Source: Fodinibacter sp963833495 (GTDB lineage: Bacteria; Actinomycetota; Actinomycetes; Actinomycetales; Dermatophilaceae). From it: a DNA stretch of 64,000 nucleotides. The notes under the pieces are model-generated. The model was given only the letters and a program-made list of their open reading frames with translations, did not search any database and had not been told where the DNA came from. Location of the stretch: contig CAWHYJ010000003.1 of assembly GCA_963833495.1 (NCBI GenBank), positions 1-64,000 of the forward strand, written 5' to 3'. Of this stretch, positions 1 through 7,858 are shown one piece after another (position 1 is the stretch's first letter; each line of letters begins with the position of its first letter). The translations under genes and the position numbers were made by a program.

Positions 1-20
1 CCGGTGCGACCACCCGCTCG

Positions 21-81
21 TCGAGGGTAGACAACACGCCGCTGGCCGCGGCGGTCCGCGGCGTATTGCCTACCCTCTCGT
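21..81. repeat. Imperfect palindromic element, family A copy 1
   Basis: The left arm (about 23-42) and right arm (about 58-80) are inverted copies sharing GGGTAG(A/G)CAA(C/T)ACGCCGC, with two mismatches in about 17 bases around a GC-rich loop. A closely related, more perfect palindrome lies at 30207-30268. The stop codon TAG of the small HhH gene on the minus strand (70-72) comes from the GGGTAG of the right arm. A bidirectional terminator or a REP-like element are both possible. Confidence 0.6.
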
Positions 82-279
82 CCTGCGCTGCTCTCCCGGG
101 AGGAGGCGCAGGGCCCTCGGGCCGAAACCGTGCAGCGCGAGGAGGTCAGCGTCGGGGGCGGCGTCGACGGCATCCCACGTCGTGAGGCCGGCGTTGGTCA
201 GAGCCCGGCGCGCGGGGGCTCCGATGGCGTGCGCCTCGTGCGGTGGCGACGTGCGGTCGGGGACGGAGTCGGCCGGCAT
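70..279 (-). CDS. Small helix-hairpin-helix protein downstream of ku
   Basis: This 69-residue protein carries an HhH-like segment, IGAPARRALTNAGL, followed by LLALHGFGPRALRLL. The pattern resembles the RNA polymerase alpha C-terminal domain and other small DNA-binding HhH proteins. The ATG at 279 lies 9 bases after the restored ku stop, so co-transcription with ku is likely. In the sequence as given, the ku frameshift makes the ku frame run on into this one, creating an artificial fusion. The stop codon lies inside the palindromic repeat. A DNA-binding accessory role is inferred from fold similarity and position only. Confidence 0.6.
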   Translation of the reverse strand: MPADSVPDRTSPPHEAHAIGAPARRALTNAGLTTWDAVDAAPDADLLALHGFGPRALRLLPGEQRRTRG

Positions 280-287
280 CCGCTCGC

Positions 288-1224
288 TCAGCTCGCCTTC
301 TTCTCGGCCTTGTCGGTCTTCTCGCTCTTCTTGGCGGCGGTCTTCTTCGCCGGGGCCTTCTTCGTGGTGGTCTTCTTGGCGGCCGACTTCTGCGTGGGGG
401 CTCTTGGTGCCGGTGCTGCTGCTCTTGGCCGCGGTCGGGGCCTCGCCGCGGGATGCCTTGGCCTTCTCGACCGAGCGAGCCAGGGCCGCGAGCAGGTCGA
501 CGACCTCGCCGCTCTCCTCGGGCTCGGCCGCGGTGACGCGGACCTCGCCGCCCTCGACCTTGGCGCGCACGAGCTCCTTGACCGCGATGGCGTAGTCGTC
601 CTCGTACTCGTCGGGGTCGTAGTCGCCGGCCAGCTGGTCGATGAGCATCTTGGCCATGTCCATCTCCTGCTTGGTGGCCCGGTCGTCCTCGGTCACGGTC
701 GCGAAGTCGGCGGCGCGGATCTCGTCGGGCCAGAGCATGGTCTGCATGACGATGACGCCGTCGCGCACGCGGAGCACGGCCATGGTCATCCGGGTGCGGA
801 TGGAGACCGTGCAGATCGCCATCCGCTTCTCCTTGACCAGCGCGTCGCGCAACAGGATGTAGGGCTTGGTCGCGGCCTTGTCGGGCTCGAGGTAGTAGCT
901 CTTGTCGAGCCACATCGGGTCGATCTGGTCGGCCGGGACGAACTTGGTGACCCCGATCTCCTTGGAGCTGCGGTTGGGCAGGTCGGAGAAGTCGTCGTCG
1001 GTGAGCACCACCATGTCGCCGTCTTCGGTCTCGTAGCCCTTGGCGATGTCGTCGTACGACACCTCCTCGCCGTCGATCGAGCAGGTTCGCCTGTACTTGA
1101 TCCGCCCGCCGTCCTCCCGGTGCACCTGACGGAACTGCACGTCGTGGTTCTCGGTGGCCGAGTACAGCCGCACCGGCACGTTGACCAGTCCGAAGGAGAC
1201 CGCGCCCTTCCAGATAGCCCGCAT
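288..1224 (-). CDS. ku: Ku protein, non-homologous end joining (frameshifted in this sequence)
   Basis: Bacterial Ku is a homodimeric ring that binds double-strand DNA ends and recruits LigD. The start is the ATG at 1224, preceded by GGGTGGAG, and the protein opens MRAIWKGAVSFGLVNVPVRL, the typical Ku N-terminus. The core domain spans about residues 1-250. The lysine-rich tail that contacts DNA (QKSAAKKTTTKKAPAKK and onwards) is present but out of frame. A run of five G at 396-400 is one base too long; removing one restores a 311-residue protein ending at 288. The well-preserved tail suggests a sequencing error rather than a dead gene. The gene lies divergently from, and about 3 kb away from, the ligase and polymerase genes at 4270-6085. 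Confidence 0.9.
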
Positions 1225-1465
1225 GGTGCTCCACCCTTTCGTATGCCGTGCGCCTCCTCGCGCTCGACGCAAGGTCCCAGCCTAGGCCGGTGGGCGGCGC
1301 GCGGACAGGTCCGTGGCGTGCTTGCTGCCGTGCAGGTGGGGGCGAATCCTTCGAGGTCATGGTCCCGCTACCCGCTGGGGATGCCGACGCTGGAGTCGGG
1401 ATGGTTCGCCCGAGAACGGGAGCCGCGCGTCGCATCCCTGCGGACCGGGAGTCGCGATCTCCCCC

Positions 1466-3608
1466 CTAGAAGGGAGGCGTGTCCGGAAAGGCCCTCGCCA
1501 TGGCCTTGGCGGCCCCGGACCGCAGGGTCGCTGCGCTGGTGCAACGGCGGTGCGTCACCGGCAGCCACCGGCGGTGGTCGCGGTCGTCGTCCGGGTGGTG
1601 CTCGAGCATGAAGCCGAGGTGCGTCTCGAGGGCGCTCCACGACGTCATCGGGGTCACGCTCTCGTGAGCCGGTGGGGCTACTGACCGGGTCGCCGGACGT
1701 TCGGGGACGGCATCCGCGGCGAGGACTAGTGGGGTCAGGGCGTCGAGCGGGGCGGTGGTGCGGGCGCGCTCGGTGGGGTCGGTCCAGGTGGCGGTGCCGT
1801 CGGGTGCCAGGCGGACGCGCCAGCCGGGTCGTTGTTTGATGCGGTGGTGGCGTCGGCACAGGGTGAGCAGGTTGGCTGCGGTGGTTGGCCCGAGGGGCCA
1901 GGGCCGGACGTGGTCGAGGTCGCAGAACCGGGCGGCGACGCAGCAGCCGGGGAAGCGGCAGCGGCCGTCGCGGGCGCGGACCAGCGCGGCGAGCTCGGAG
2001 CCTGGCCGGTAGGCGTTGGTGGCGAGGTCGTGACCGGGGTCGAGGCGTGCCCCGGTGAGGGGGTCGCAGGGAACGAACCGCGGCGGTGCCTGCCTGGCGT
2101 GGCGCCGGAGCTGCGGCGGTTGCTTGCGCAGGTGGTCGCTCAGCCAGGTGCGGCGCACGAGCAACGGCTCGGAGGGTCGGCTTCCGTGCACCGCGACCAG
2201 GTCGTCGTCCGACCCGGTCGTTGTCGCTGCCGGTTTGTCTGGGCGGACTGCTCGTGTGGAGACCCCCACGGCCGCGGATGTGTCCGGGGCGATGGCCGTG
2301 CTCCAGCCCAGGTGCTCGGAGCCGGCTCGTTCGCTCCACTCCCGACCAGGTGGTCGGAGCCGAGCTCGTTCGCAACACTCGCGAAAAGGTGGTCGAGAGC
2401 CGAGCTCGTTCGCAACACTCGCGAAAAGGTTGTCGGAGCCGAGCTCGTTCGCGGTGGGGGAGCCTGGGTCGAGGTTGGCTGCGGCTGCCCCGGCCACCGC
2501 CGCTGCGGTGGGCGCAGCCGAGTGCTCGCCGTCCAGTGGTATGGCCGGAACTGGCGTGTGGGGCTCGCAGGCCCACACGGTGACTTCAGGAGCTTCGGGC
2601 GCCGGCTGGCTCTCGGCCGCCACGGCGACCTCAGGAGGTCTGGGCGCCGACTGGGTGTCGGCTGGCACGGTGGCCTGAGGAGTTCCGGCGCGCCGACTGG
2701 CTTTCGGCCGGCACGGTGAGCACGATCTGCACGTCGACAGTCGCGTTGCCGGTGACCAGGTCGGTCAGTGCCTTGCCGCGGGCCTGCTCGATGTTGGTGC
2801 AGGTGCCGGCGGCGACGAGGTCGTGGGCGAGGCGGTCGATTGCGGCCCACGCGGTGGCGGCGTCCTCGCTGGGAAAGGTGCCGTGCCATTCGTCGACCCC
2901 GGGCTCGGCCACCCAGCGGCGCAGCCCGGTGTTGGCGCGGGCCTTCTGCGCGCGCTCGCGCACCAGGTCGGGGGAGATGCGCGAGAGCAACACCCGCGTG
3001 CGCCGCCGCAGCGAAGAGGAGTCCTCACCGAGGTGGCTGTTCAGGGCGGCCACGATGGCGTCGGCCACGTCGGCGGGTGCCACCTCGAGCTCGAACGCGA
3101 TGACCGCGGCCCGGTAGCTGTCGAGGTGCCCGGCCGCCATCGCCTCGTGCAGCCCACCCAGGCCGCTGGCGTCGGGCAGGTCGCGGCCGTCGGCGGGCAC
3201 CGGCACCCGGCGCGCGGCCAGGCGCACCGCCTGCTCCACGCGGCGCTGGGCCTGCGAGTGCGACGCACCGACCACCGGCGCGAGCACATCTGCGGCATCC
3301 AAGGTCACCCGGCCAGAGGCGTGCACGCTCTCGCCCAGGGTGCCGTCCTCGCACCACACGCTCTCGCGCCGGGCGGCCTCGGCGATGGCGGCGTCCTGCA
3401 CCGCGGTGAGCGTGTTGATCAACGACTGGCAGTCCCCGACGACGGCGAGCCACTCCTCGCGGGTACGCCTGGCTCCGCGATCGGCAAGCGCGGTCGCGAC
3501 CCGGTGTGCACCCAGCCTCACGGCGGCGGCACGGTCATTCGTCACTGCGGTGGGAGGCGTGGGATTGGCCGCAACCAACCGCTTGGTGTGTCGCTGTGAC
3601 GTGGCCAT
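1466..3608 (-). CDS. DUF222 / HNH endonuclease domain protein (frameshifted, with repeat-rich linker)
   Basis: The N-terminal part (from 3608, MATSQRHTKR) is a typical DUF222 domain. The C-terminal part carries an HNH nuclease signature, RFPGCCVAARFCDLDHVRPW, then LLTLCRRHHRIKQ. The halves are in different frames that overlap at 2631-2668. One extra base near 2684-2693, in the third unit of a 45-bp tandem repeat that is 46 bp long, separates them. Corrected length is about 713 residues, longer than the usual 400-500, because the linker holds two tandem repeats. Such proteins are abundant in actinobacteria and their biological role is unsettled. It could be a truly disrupted gene, but both domains look intact. 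Confidence 0.8.
2323..2451. repeat. Tandem repeat, about 40-bp unit, in the DUF222/HNH linker
   Basis: Units containing CGAGCTCGTTCGCAACACTC then GCGAAAAGG begin at 2361 (40 bp) and 2401 (39 bp). A degenerate copy lies at 2323-2360 and a partial copy at 2440-2451. Each unit contains the small palindrome TTCGC-N7-GCGAA. Because one unit is 40 bp, copy-number change would shift the reading frame, although the frame stays open through the present array. Confidence 0.8.
2576..2711. repeat. Tandem repeat, 45-bp unit, in the DUF222/HNH linker
   Basis: Three units start at 2576, 2621 and 2666, each opening CACGG and containing GGCGCCG(A/G)CTGG. The first two are 45 bp (15 codons) and encode Pro/Ala/Glu-rich repeats of the type VPADTQSAPRPPEVA. 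The third is 46 bp, and its extra base is the frameshift between the DUF222 and HNH halves. Confidence 0.8.
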
Positions 3609-3730
3609 GTCTCCCCCTTCCCCGTGACACGATTCTACCGAGAAAACAGGGCCTCACACAAGTGTTCGAATAGACGTGTTCGCCTGCAGCAGAATCTCTT
3701 TGGGCAAGGTGAACCGTGCTTCGCGGCCGC

Positions 3731-4073
3731 GTGAGAAGGCGACTGCGCACGGCGGTGACGGACATGGGGTCGGGTGACGGCCGGGTGGAGCGTGACTCGA
3801 GCCGACCGACCCAGGCCGGCGCCTGGTCATCCCGGCCGCTTGAGTGGGCGACCACATATCGAGGTGGAGGGACACGGGGTTGGGGTGACGGCGGGTAAGC
3901 GTGACTCGAGATGACTGACCCTGAGGTGCCAGGTCATCGCGGGCGAGTGAGAAGGTGACCGCTCACGGCGGTGAGGGACATTGGGGTGCGGTCACGGCGG
4001 GCGAAGCGTGACTCGAGCCGACCGACTCAGGTGGGCGCCTGGCCCCGCCTGAGAAGCCGACCACAGCCGTTGG
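3731..4073. repeat. Degenerate tandem repeat, about 108-bp period, upstream of the ligase gene
   Basis: The landmark GCGTGACTCGAG recurs at 3790, 3899 and 4006, giving periods of 109 and 107 bp. Each unit also carries a GTGAGAAGGCGAC-like start, CACGGCGGTGA-like and CAGGTCATC-like segments, so there are about 3.2 copies. The array fills most of the gap between the DUF222/HNH gene and the ligase. No coding potential was seen in it. Confidence 0.75.
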
Positions 4074-4269
4074 TGACGTTGGAAGGGGCGATCCGAACCC
4101 GTGGCGAATGAGTCAGGGGCGCACGCCATCCCAGCCACGCCGGACGGCATCCGGGCAGTCTGGGTACGGCACCGACGGCAACGCTGACGACGGCCAGCGG
4201 CACCCACCCAACCCCACGGCATCCGCCGACCGCAGCGCCCGAACGCACCACGAGCGGCAGGATGTGCGC

Positions 4270-5211
4270 ATGCGCCCCATGCTGGCCACCGTCGCCGACC
4301 GCGTGCCGACCGGTGACGCGTGGGTGCACGAGGTCAAGTGGGACGGGATGCGGGTGCTCGTCGACGTGCGCGAGGGCGTGGCCACGGTGTGGTCGCGCAA
4401 CGAGCGCGACGTGACCGCGGCCTACCCCGAGCTCGAGGACATAGGTCGCGACTACGACGACATGCTGCTCGACGGCGAGGTGGTGGCCCTCGACGGTGGC
4501 CGCCCCAGCTTCCACGCCCTCACCGAGCGGATGCACGTCAGTGACCGGCGCCGCGCCCAGCGACTGGCGGCCACCCGCCCGGTGACGCTGATGGTGTTCG
4601 ACCTGCTGCGGCTCTTCGGGTCCGACCTCACTGCCCAACCATGGTCTGCGAGAAGGGCATTGCTCGACCGGCTCGACCTGACCGGGCGGAACTGGCAGGT
4701 GCCGGAGGTGTACGAGGACGGCCCCCAGCTGCTCGCGGCGACCAAGGAGCAGGGCCTGGAGGGCATCGTCAGCAAACGGCGCACCGCTCCGTATGCCGTG
4801 GGGCGCCGATCGCCGGACTGGCGCAAGACCGCGCACCGCAGCAGCCTGTCGGTCGTGGTGGGCGGCTGGCGCCCCGAGGTCGGCTCGAACGGTCGGCTGG
4901 GCGCCGTGCTCGTGGGCCTGCCCGATGGCTCTGGGGGGTGGCGGTATGCCGGCCGCGTGGGGTCGGGACTGGCCGGCACCGCGGGCGAGGCGCTCGCCAA
5001 GCGGCTGCGCCCCCTGACCCGACCGACCTCGCCCTTCGTCGACGAGGTGCCGGGGATCGACGCCAACGGCACCACCTGGGTCGAGCCCACGCTGGTCGTC
5101 GAGGTGCGGACCCTCGAGCTCACCGGCCAGCACCGGCTGCGCCAGCCCGCCTACCTCGGTGTGCGCAGCGACCTGAGCCCGGCCGACCTGGAGGAGGTCG
5201 ACGATGCCTGA
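4270..5211 (+). CDS. ATP-dependent DNA ligase (LigD-type ligase domain)
   Basis: This seals nicked or broken DNA using ATP and is the ligase half of the end-joining enzyme LigD. The adenylation motif KWDGMR gives the catalytic lysine (about residue 25 from the ATG at 4270). LLDGEVV, MVFDLL, LEGIVSKRRTAPY and WRKTAH are further nucleotidyltransferase motifs. A C-terminal OB domain follows (VVVGGWRPEVG to WVEPTLVVEV). The start MRPMLATV aligns with family N-termini; an upstream ATG at 4108 would add a low-complexity extension and is less likely. The last 8 bases overlap the polymerase gene, implying translational coupling. Confidence 0.9.
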   Translation: MRPMLATVADRVPTGDAWVHEVKWDGMRVLVDVREGVATVWSRNERDVTAAYPELEDIGRDYDDMLLDGEVVALDGGRPSFHALTERMHVSDRRRAQRLAATRPVTLMVFDLLRLFGSDLTAQPWSARRALLDRLDLTGRNWQVPEVYEDGPQLLAATKEQGLEGIVSKRRTAPYAVGRRSPDWRKTAHRSSLSVVVGGWRPEVGSNGRLGAVLVGLPDGSGGWRYAGRVGSGLAGTAGEALAKRLRPLTRPTSPFVDEVPGIDANGTTWVEPTLVVEVRTLELTGQHRLRQPAYLGVRSDLSPADLEEVDDA

Positions 5212-6085
5212 GTACGTGCCTGAGGTGACCCGGGTCGAGGTGGCGGGCCGCAAGCTGCGGCTGACCAGCCTGGACAAGGTGATGTACCCCTCGACCGAGA
5301 CGACCAAGGGCGAGGTGCTCGCCTACTACGCCCAGGTCGCGCCGCTGATGCTGCCGCACGTCGCCGACCGCCCGGTGACGCGGGTGCGCTGGCCGCACGG
5401 CGTCGAGGACCAGATGTTCTTCGAGAAGAACCTTCCCTCCGGCGCCCCGAGCTGGCTGCAGCGGGCGCCGATCGACGACGTCACCTACCCGCTGATCACC
5501 GACCTGGCCGACCTCACGTACCTGGTCAACCTCAACAGCCTCGAGATCCACGTGCCGCAGTGGACCGTCGACGACGACGGCGCGCGCCGCAACCCCGACC
5601 GGCTGGTGATCGACCTCGACCCGGGCAAGCCGGCCGGCCTGCACGAGTGCGCGAAAGTCGCTCTGCTGGTGCGCGATCGGCTGGCAACGCTCGGCCTGGA
5701 GATGTTCCCGGTGACCTCGGGCAGCAAGGGGATGCAGCTGTACGCGGCGTTGGGTGGCGACCTCACCAGCGACCAGGTGCGCGACCTCGCCATGCAGCTG
5801 GCGCAGGAGATGACCAAGAAGTACCCCGGGCTGGTGCTGTGGAAGATGACCAAGTCGCTGCGCCCCGGCAAGGTCTTCCTCGACTGGAGCCAGAACGTCG
5901 CGGCCAAGACCACCATCAGCCCCTACTCGCTGCGTGGCCGCGAGCTGCCCTGTGTCGCCGCACCCCGCACCTGGGATGAGGTCGAAGAGGGCGCCGACAA
6001 GCCAGAAGTGTTGCGCCAGTTGATGTTCGACGAGGTGCTCGAGCGCGTGGAGCGCGACGGCGACCTCATCGCCGACCTGCCCTGA
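5204..6085 (+). CDS. LigD-type polymerase (primase-polymerase domain)
   Basis: This 293-residue protein is the polymerase part of LigD, which fills gaps at joined ends, often with ribonucleotides. LVIDLDPG carries the two metal-binding aspartates, and VTSGSKGMQLY and KSLRPGKVFLDWSQN are family motifs. In the versions I remember, the residue after SGSKGx is often His; here it is Gln, which may be lineage-typical. With the upstream ligase this makes a LigD split into two polypeptides. No phosphoesterase domain was found in either. Confidence 0.9.
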   Translation: MPEYVPEVTRVEVAGRKLRLTSLDKVMYPSTETTKGEVLAYYAQVAPLMLPHVADRPVTRVRWPHGVEDQMFFEKNLPSGAPSWLQRAPIDDVTYPLITDLADLTYLVNLNSLEIHVPQWTVDDDGARRNPDRLVIDLDPGKPAGLHECAKVALLVRDRLATLGLEMFPVTSGSKGMQLYAALGGDLTSDQVRDLAMQLAQEMTKKYPGLVLWKMTKSLRPGKVFLDWSQNVAAKTTISPYSLRGRELPCVAAPRTWDEVEEGADKPEVLRQLMFDEVLERVERDGDLIADLP

Positions 6086-6166
6086 CCCGCTGGCCCTGAG
6101 CGCGCCGGGCGAGCCGCACAGGCAGGGCCGAGGCAATACCCGGCGCATGACGTGCCCGGTGTGGTC

Positions 6167-6423
6167 ATGCGCTCGACGACACGATCCACCAACGTCCGTT
6201 CCAGCGGTCGCCGACTCGTCGAGGCCCTGTCCACCGCGGCCGCCGTCGCGCTCATCGGGTCAGCGCACTCTCGCCGCAGGAAGCGTCGGCCGCCGGCATC
6301 GCCACCGGCTACCGTCAGGCCGGCGGACAGCCCTCGGCCACGAGCCCCACGGCGTTACCGTCCGAGGCGGATGCCGCAGAGGTCGTCCACCGCTGGACCG
6401 GCTCGCGCGGGAGGCGCGACTGA
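6167..6423 (+). other. Possible degenerate small secreted-protein gene
   Basis: From the ATG at 6167 the frame encodes a basic start and a hydrophobic stretch, LVEALSTAAAVALIGSA. A coherent Ala/Ser-rich tail (LSPQEASAAGIATGYRQAGG to the TGA at 6421) follows only in another frame. Joining them needs two bases removed or one added near 6264-6270. It could be a decayed or misread gene for a small exported protein, or chance. Apart from this, 6086-6432 holds nothing I recognise. Confidence 0.25.
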
Positions 6424-6432
6424 CCGTATCGC

Positions 6433-7056
6433 TCAGCCCACCGGCCGGAGCCGCGGGCAGCCGGCGCACTCGACACACCCCGGCAGGGCATAGATCAGGC
6501 AGCACGACTCACGTGGCGGCACGCCCGGCCGGATCAGCCCGGCCGCCGCCTCCGCCTCACGGCGGGCGGCCGCCCACATGTCGTCGACCAGTGCCGCGCG
6601 CACGTGCGGACCGAGGCGAACGACCGACGGGTATGCCGTGGCCACGGGTTCGGCGACCGCGCGGTAGTCACGCTCGGCGCGCGTCAGGCGCTCGGCGAGC
6701 GGGCCGGCATCCGGCACGAGGGCGGTGAGCCGCACGTGGGAGGGGACCAGGCTCGGCCCGAGGTCGAAGGTGAGCCCACCCAGCTCGGCGCGCCAGGGCC
6801 CGGCTGCCGCGGCGTGCGCTGCGGAGTGCGCCGCCACCTGGAGCAGCCACTGCAGCACGAAGACCGCGGCGACCTGGGGCGGGGCGTCGACGTCGTACCA
6901 GCGGCCCTGCAGGGCGGTGAGCCGTTGCTGCCACCCACGAACCTCGTCGTCACCCGGCGCACCGCTGACCGAGCCGAGCGAGTGCGGCAACGGCATCCCA
7001 CCGGTGGTGAAGGCCAGCCACGCATGCCGCCGGGACATCAGCGATACGGCGCCCAC
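6433..7056 (-). CDS. FhuF-like (2Fe-2S)-binding protein
   Basis: This 207-residue protein ends with RESCCLIYALPGCVECAGCP, the CC-x10-C-x2-C cluster of the FhuF C-terminal 2Fe-2S domain. Family members reduce ferric siderophore complexes in the cytoplasm. The N-terminal two thirds is a variable FhuF-like region with no other motif. The GTG at 7056 is the longest start; MSRRHAW at 7038 is an alternative and neither has a clear ribosome binding site. It lies 38 bases downstream of lsr2 on the same strand. No siderophore genes are nearby. Confidence 0.7.
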   Translation of the reverse strand: MGAVSLMSRRHAWLAFTTGGMPLPHSLGSVSGAPGDDEVRGWQQRLTALQGRWYDVDAPPQVAAVFVLQWLLQVAAHSAAHAAAAGPWRAELGGLTFDLGPSLVPSHVRLTALVPDAGPLAERLTRAERDYRAVAEPVATAYPSVVRLGPHVRAALVDDMWAAARREAEAAAGLIRPGVPPRESCCLIYALPGCVECAGCPRLRPVG

Positions 7057-7094
7057 CAGGTCGGGGGGCGCCGCATCGGTGAGGGGCTGGTCGC

Positions 7095-7430
7095 TCAGCC
7101 GTGGGCCTTGTCGTAGGCGGCCTGGACCTCGGCGGAGATGCGGCCGCGCTCGCTGACCTGGTGGCCGTTGTCACGGGCCCACGCGCGCACCGCGCTGAGG
7201 TCGGTCTTGCGACCGGAGCCCTTGGATGCCGACCGCGCGGTCGCGCGGCGGCCGCCGGTGCGCTCGGCGTGGCCGATCCACACGGCGAGGTCGTCGCGCA
7301 GCTTGGCCGCGTTGTCCGAGGTCAGGTCGATCTCGTAGCTGACGCCGTCGAGCGAGAACGAGACCGTCTCGTCAGCAGCAGAGCTCTTGTCGATGTCGTC
7401 GACCAAGAGCACCTGGACCTTCTTTGCCAT
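7095..7430 (-). CDS. lsr2: Lsr2, nucleoid-associated xenogeneic silencer
   Basis: This 111-residue protein begins MAKKVQVLLVDDIDKSSAAD. The N-terminal dimerisation domain includes VSYEIDLTSDNAAKLRDDL. The C-terminal AT-hook-like DNA-binding domain includes VRAWARDNGHQVSERGRIS, with the RGR loop that enters the minor groove. Lsr2 bridges AT-rich DNA and silences acquired genes across actinobacteria. The ATG at 7430 is chosen because it gives the canonical N-terminus. The upstream 127 bases are notably AT-richer than their surroundings, which would suit autoregulation. Confidence 0.95.
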   Translation of the reverse strand: MAKKVQVLLVDDIDKSSAADETVSFSLDGVSYEIDLTSDNAAKLRDDLAVWIGHAERTGGRRATARSASKGSGRKTDLSAVRAWARDNGHQVSERGRISAEVQAAYDKAHG

Positions 7431-7557
7431 GGTTTTCCCTTCGGGGGCTTCGGGTGGATTCCGTGGCAGCTTCATGATGCCGGAAAAGACATTAGCAGCG
7501 AATTCCGGACAATGGTGAAGCCTTCTAGTTCCTGTGGAAGTCCATCGGCATTAATGT

Positions 7558-7788
7558 TCAGGGTCGGGAGCCCGGTCCCTGCTCGCCGGAATCGTTGACA
7601 TCACCTTCGGAATCAGTGGTGCTCTCGACCGCAGCGGCCTGTGCCCGCTCCTGCTCGGCCTCGAACCGGCGCTGGGCGATGCGTTCGCGCCGGTCACCCT
7701 CGAGCATGCTCTTGATGAGGAAGTAGAAAAGGATGGCGACCAGAATGGTCGGCAGAATGGCTGCGAGGTAGGGCCACACGGCATCCAT
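7558..7788 (-). CDS. Small single-span membrane protein
   Basis: This 76-residue protein starts MDAVWPYLAAILPTILVAIL and has one transmembrane helix at about residues 5-27. A charged, probably coiled-coil segment follows (EGDRRERIAQRRFEAEQERAQ), then an acidic tail. I recall short proteins of this type beside lysS and lsr2 in related actinobacteria; the function is unknown. It lies 70 bases downstream of lysS on the same strand and may share its transcript. Confidence 0.65.
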   Translation of the reverse strand: MDAVWPYLAAILPTILVAILFYFLIKSMLEGDRRERIAQRRFEAEQERAQAAAVESTTDSEGDVNDSGEQGPGSRP

Positions 7789-7858
7789 TGGCTCAGGCTC
7801 CCCTCGTCGGGTGCAGGGCCACAATCGCGCTGAGGTGGGGACACGCGGCAGCCATGCC

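Noticed and set aside
70..1224. A natural Ku-HhH fusion protein
   Set aside because: The join exists only because of the extra G at 396-400; the fusion would destroy the conserved lysine-rich Ku tail.
130..1611. A 493-codon open frame on the plus strand opposite ku
   Set aside because: Its composition is that of the antisense of a high-GC gene (Val/Gly/His-rich, no motif), whereas the minus strand encodes recognisable Ku.
2323..2711. Possible CRISPR array
   Set aside because: Repeats are directly tandem with no unique spacers and lie inside a coding linker.
3731..4073. Possible replication origin or iteron array
   Set aside because: The units are about 108 bp and degenerate, with no AT-rich stretch and no replication initiator gene nearby.
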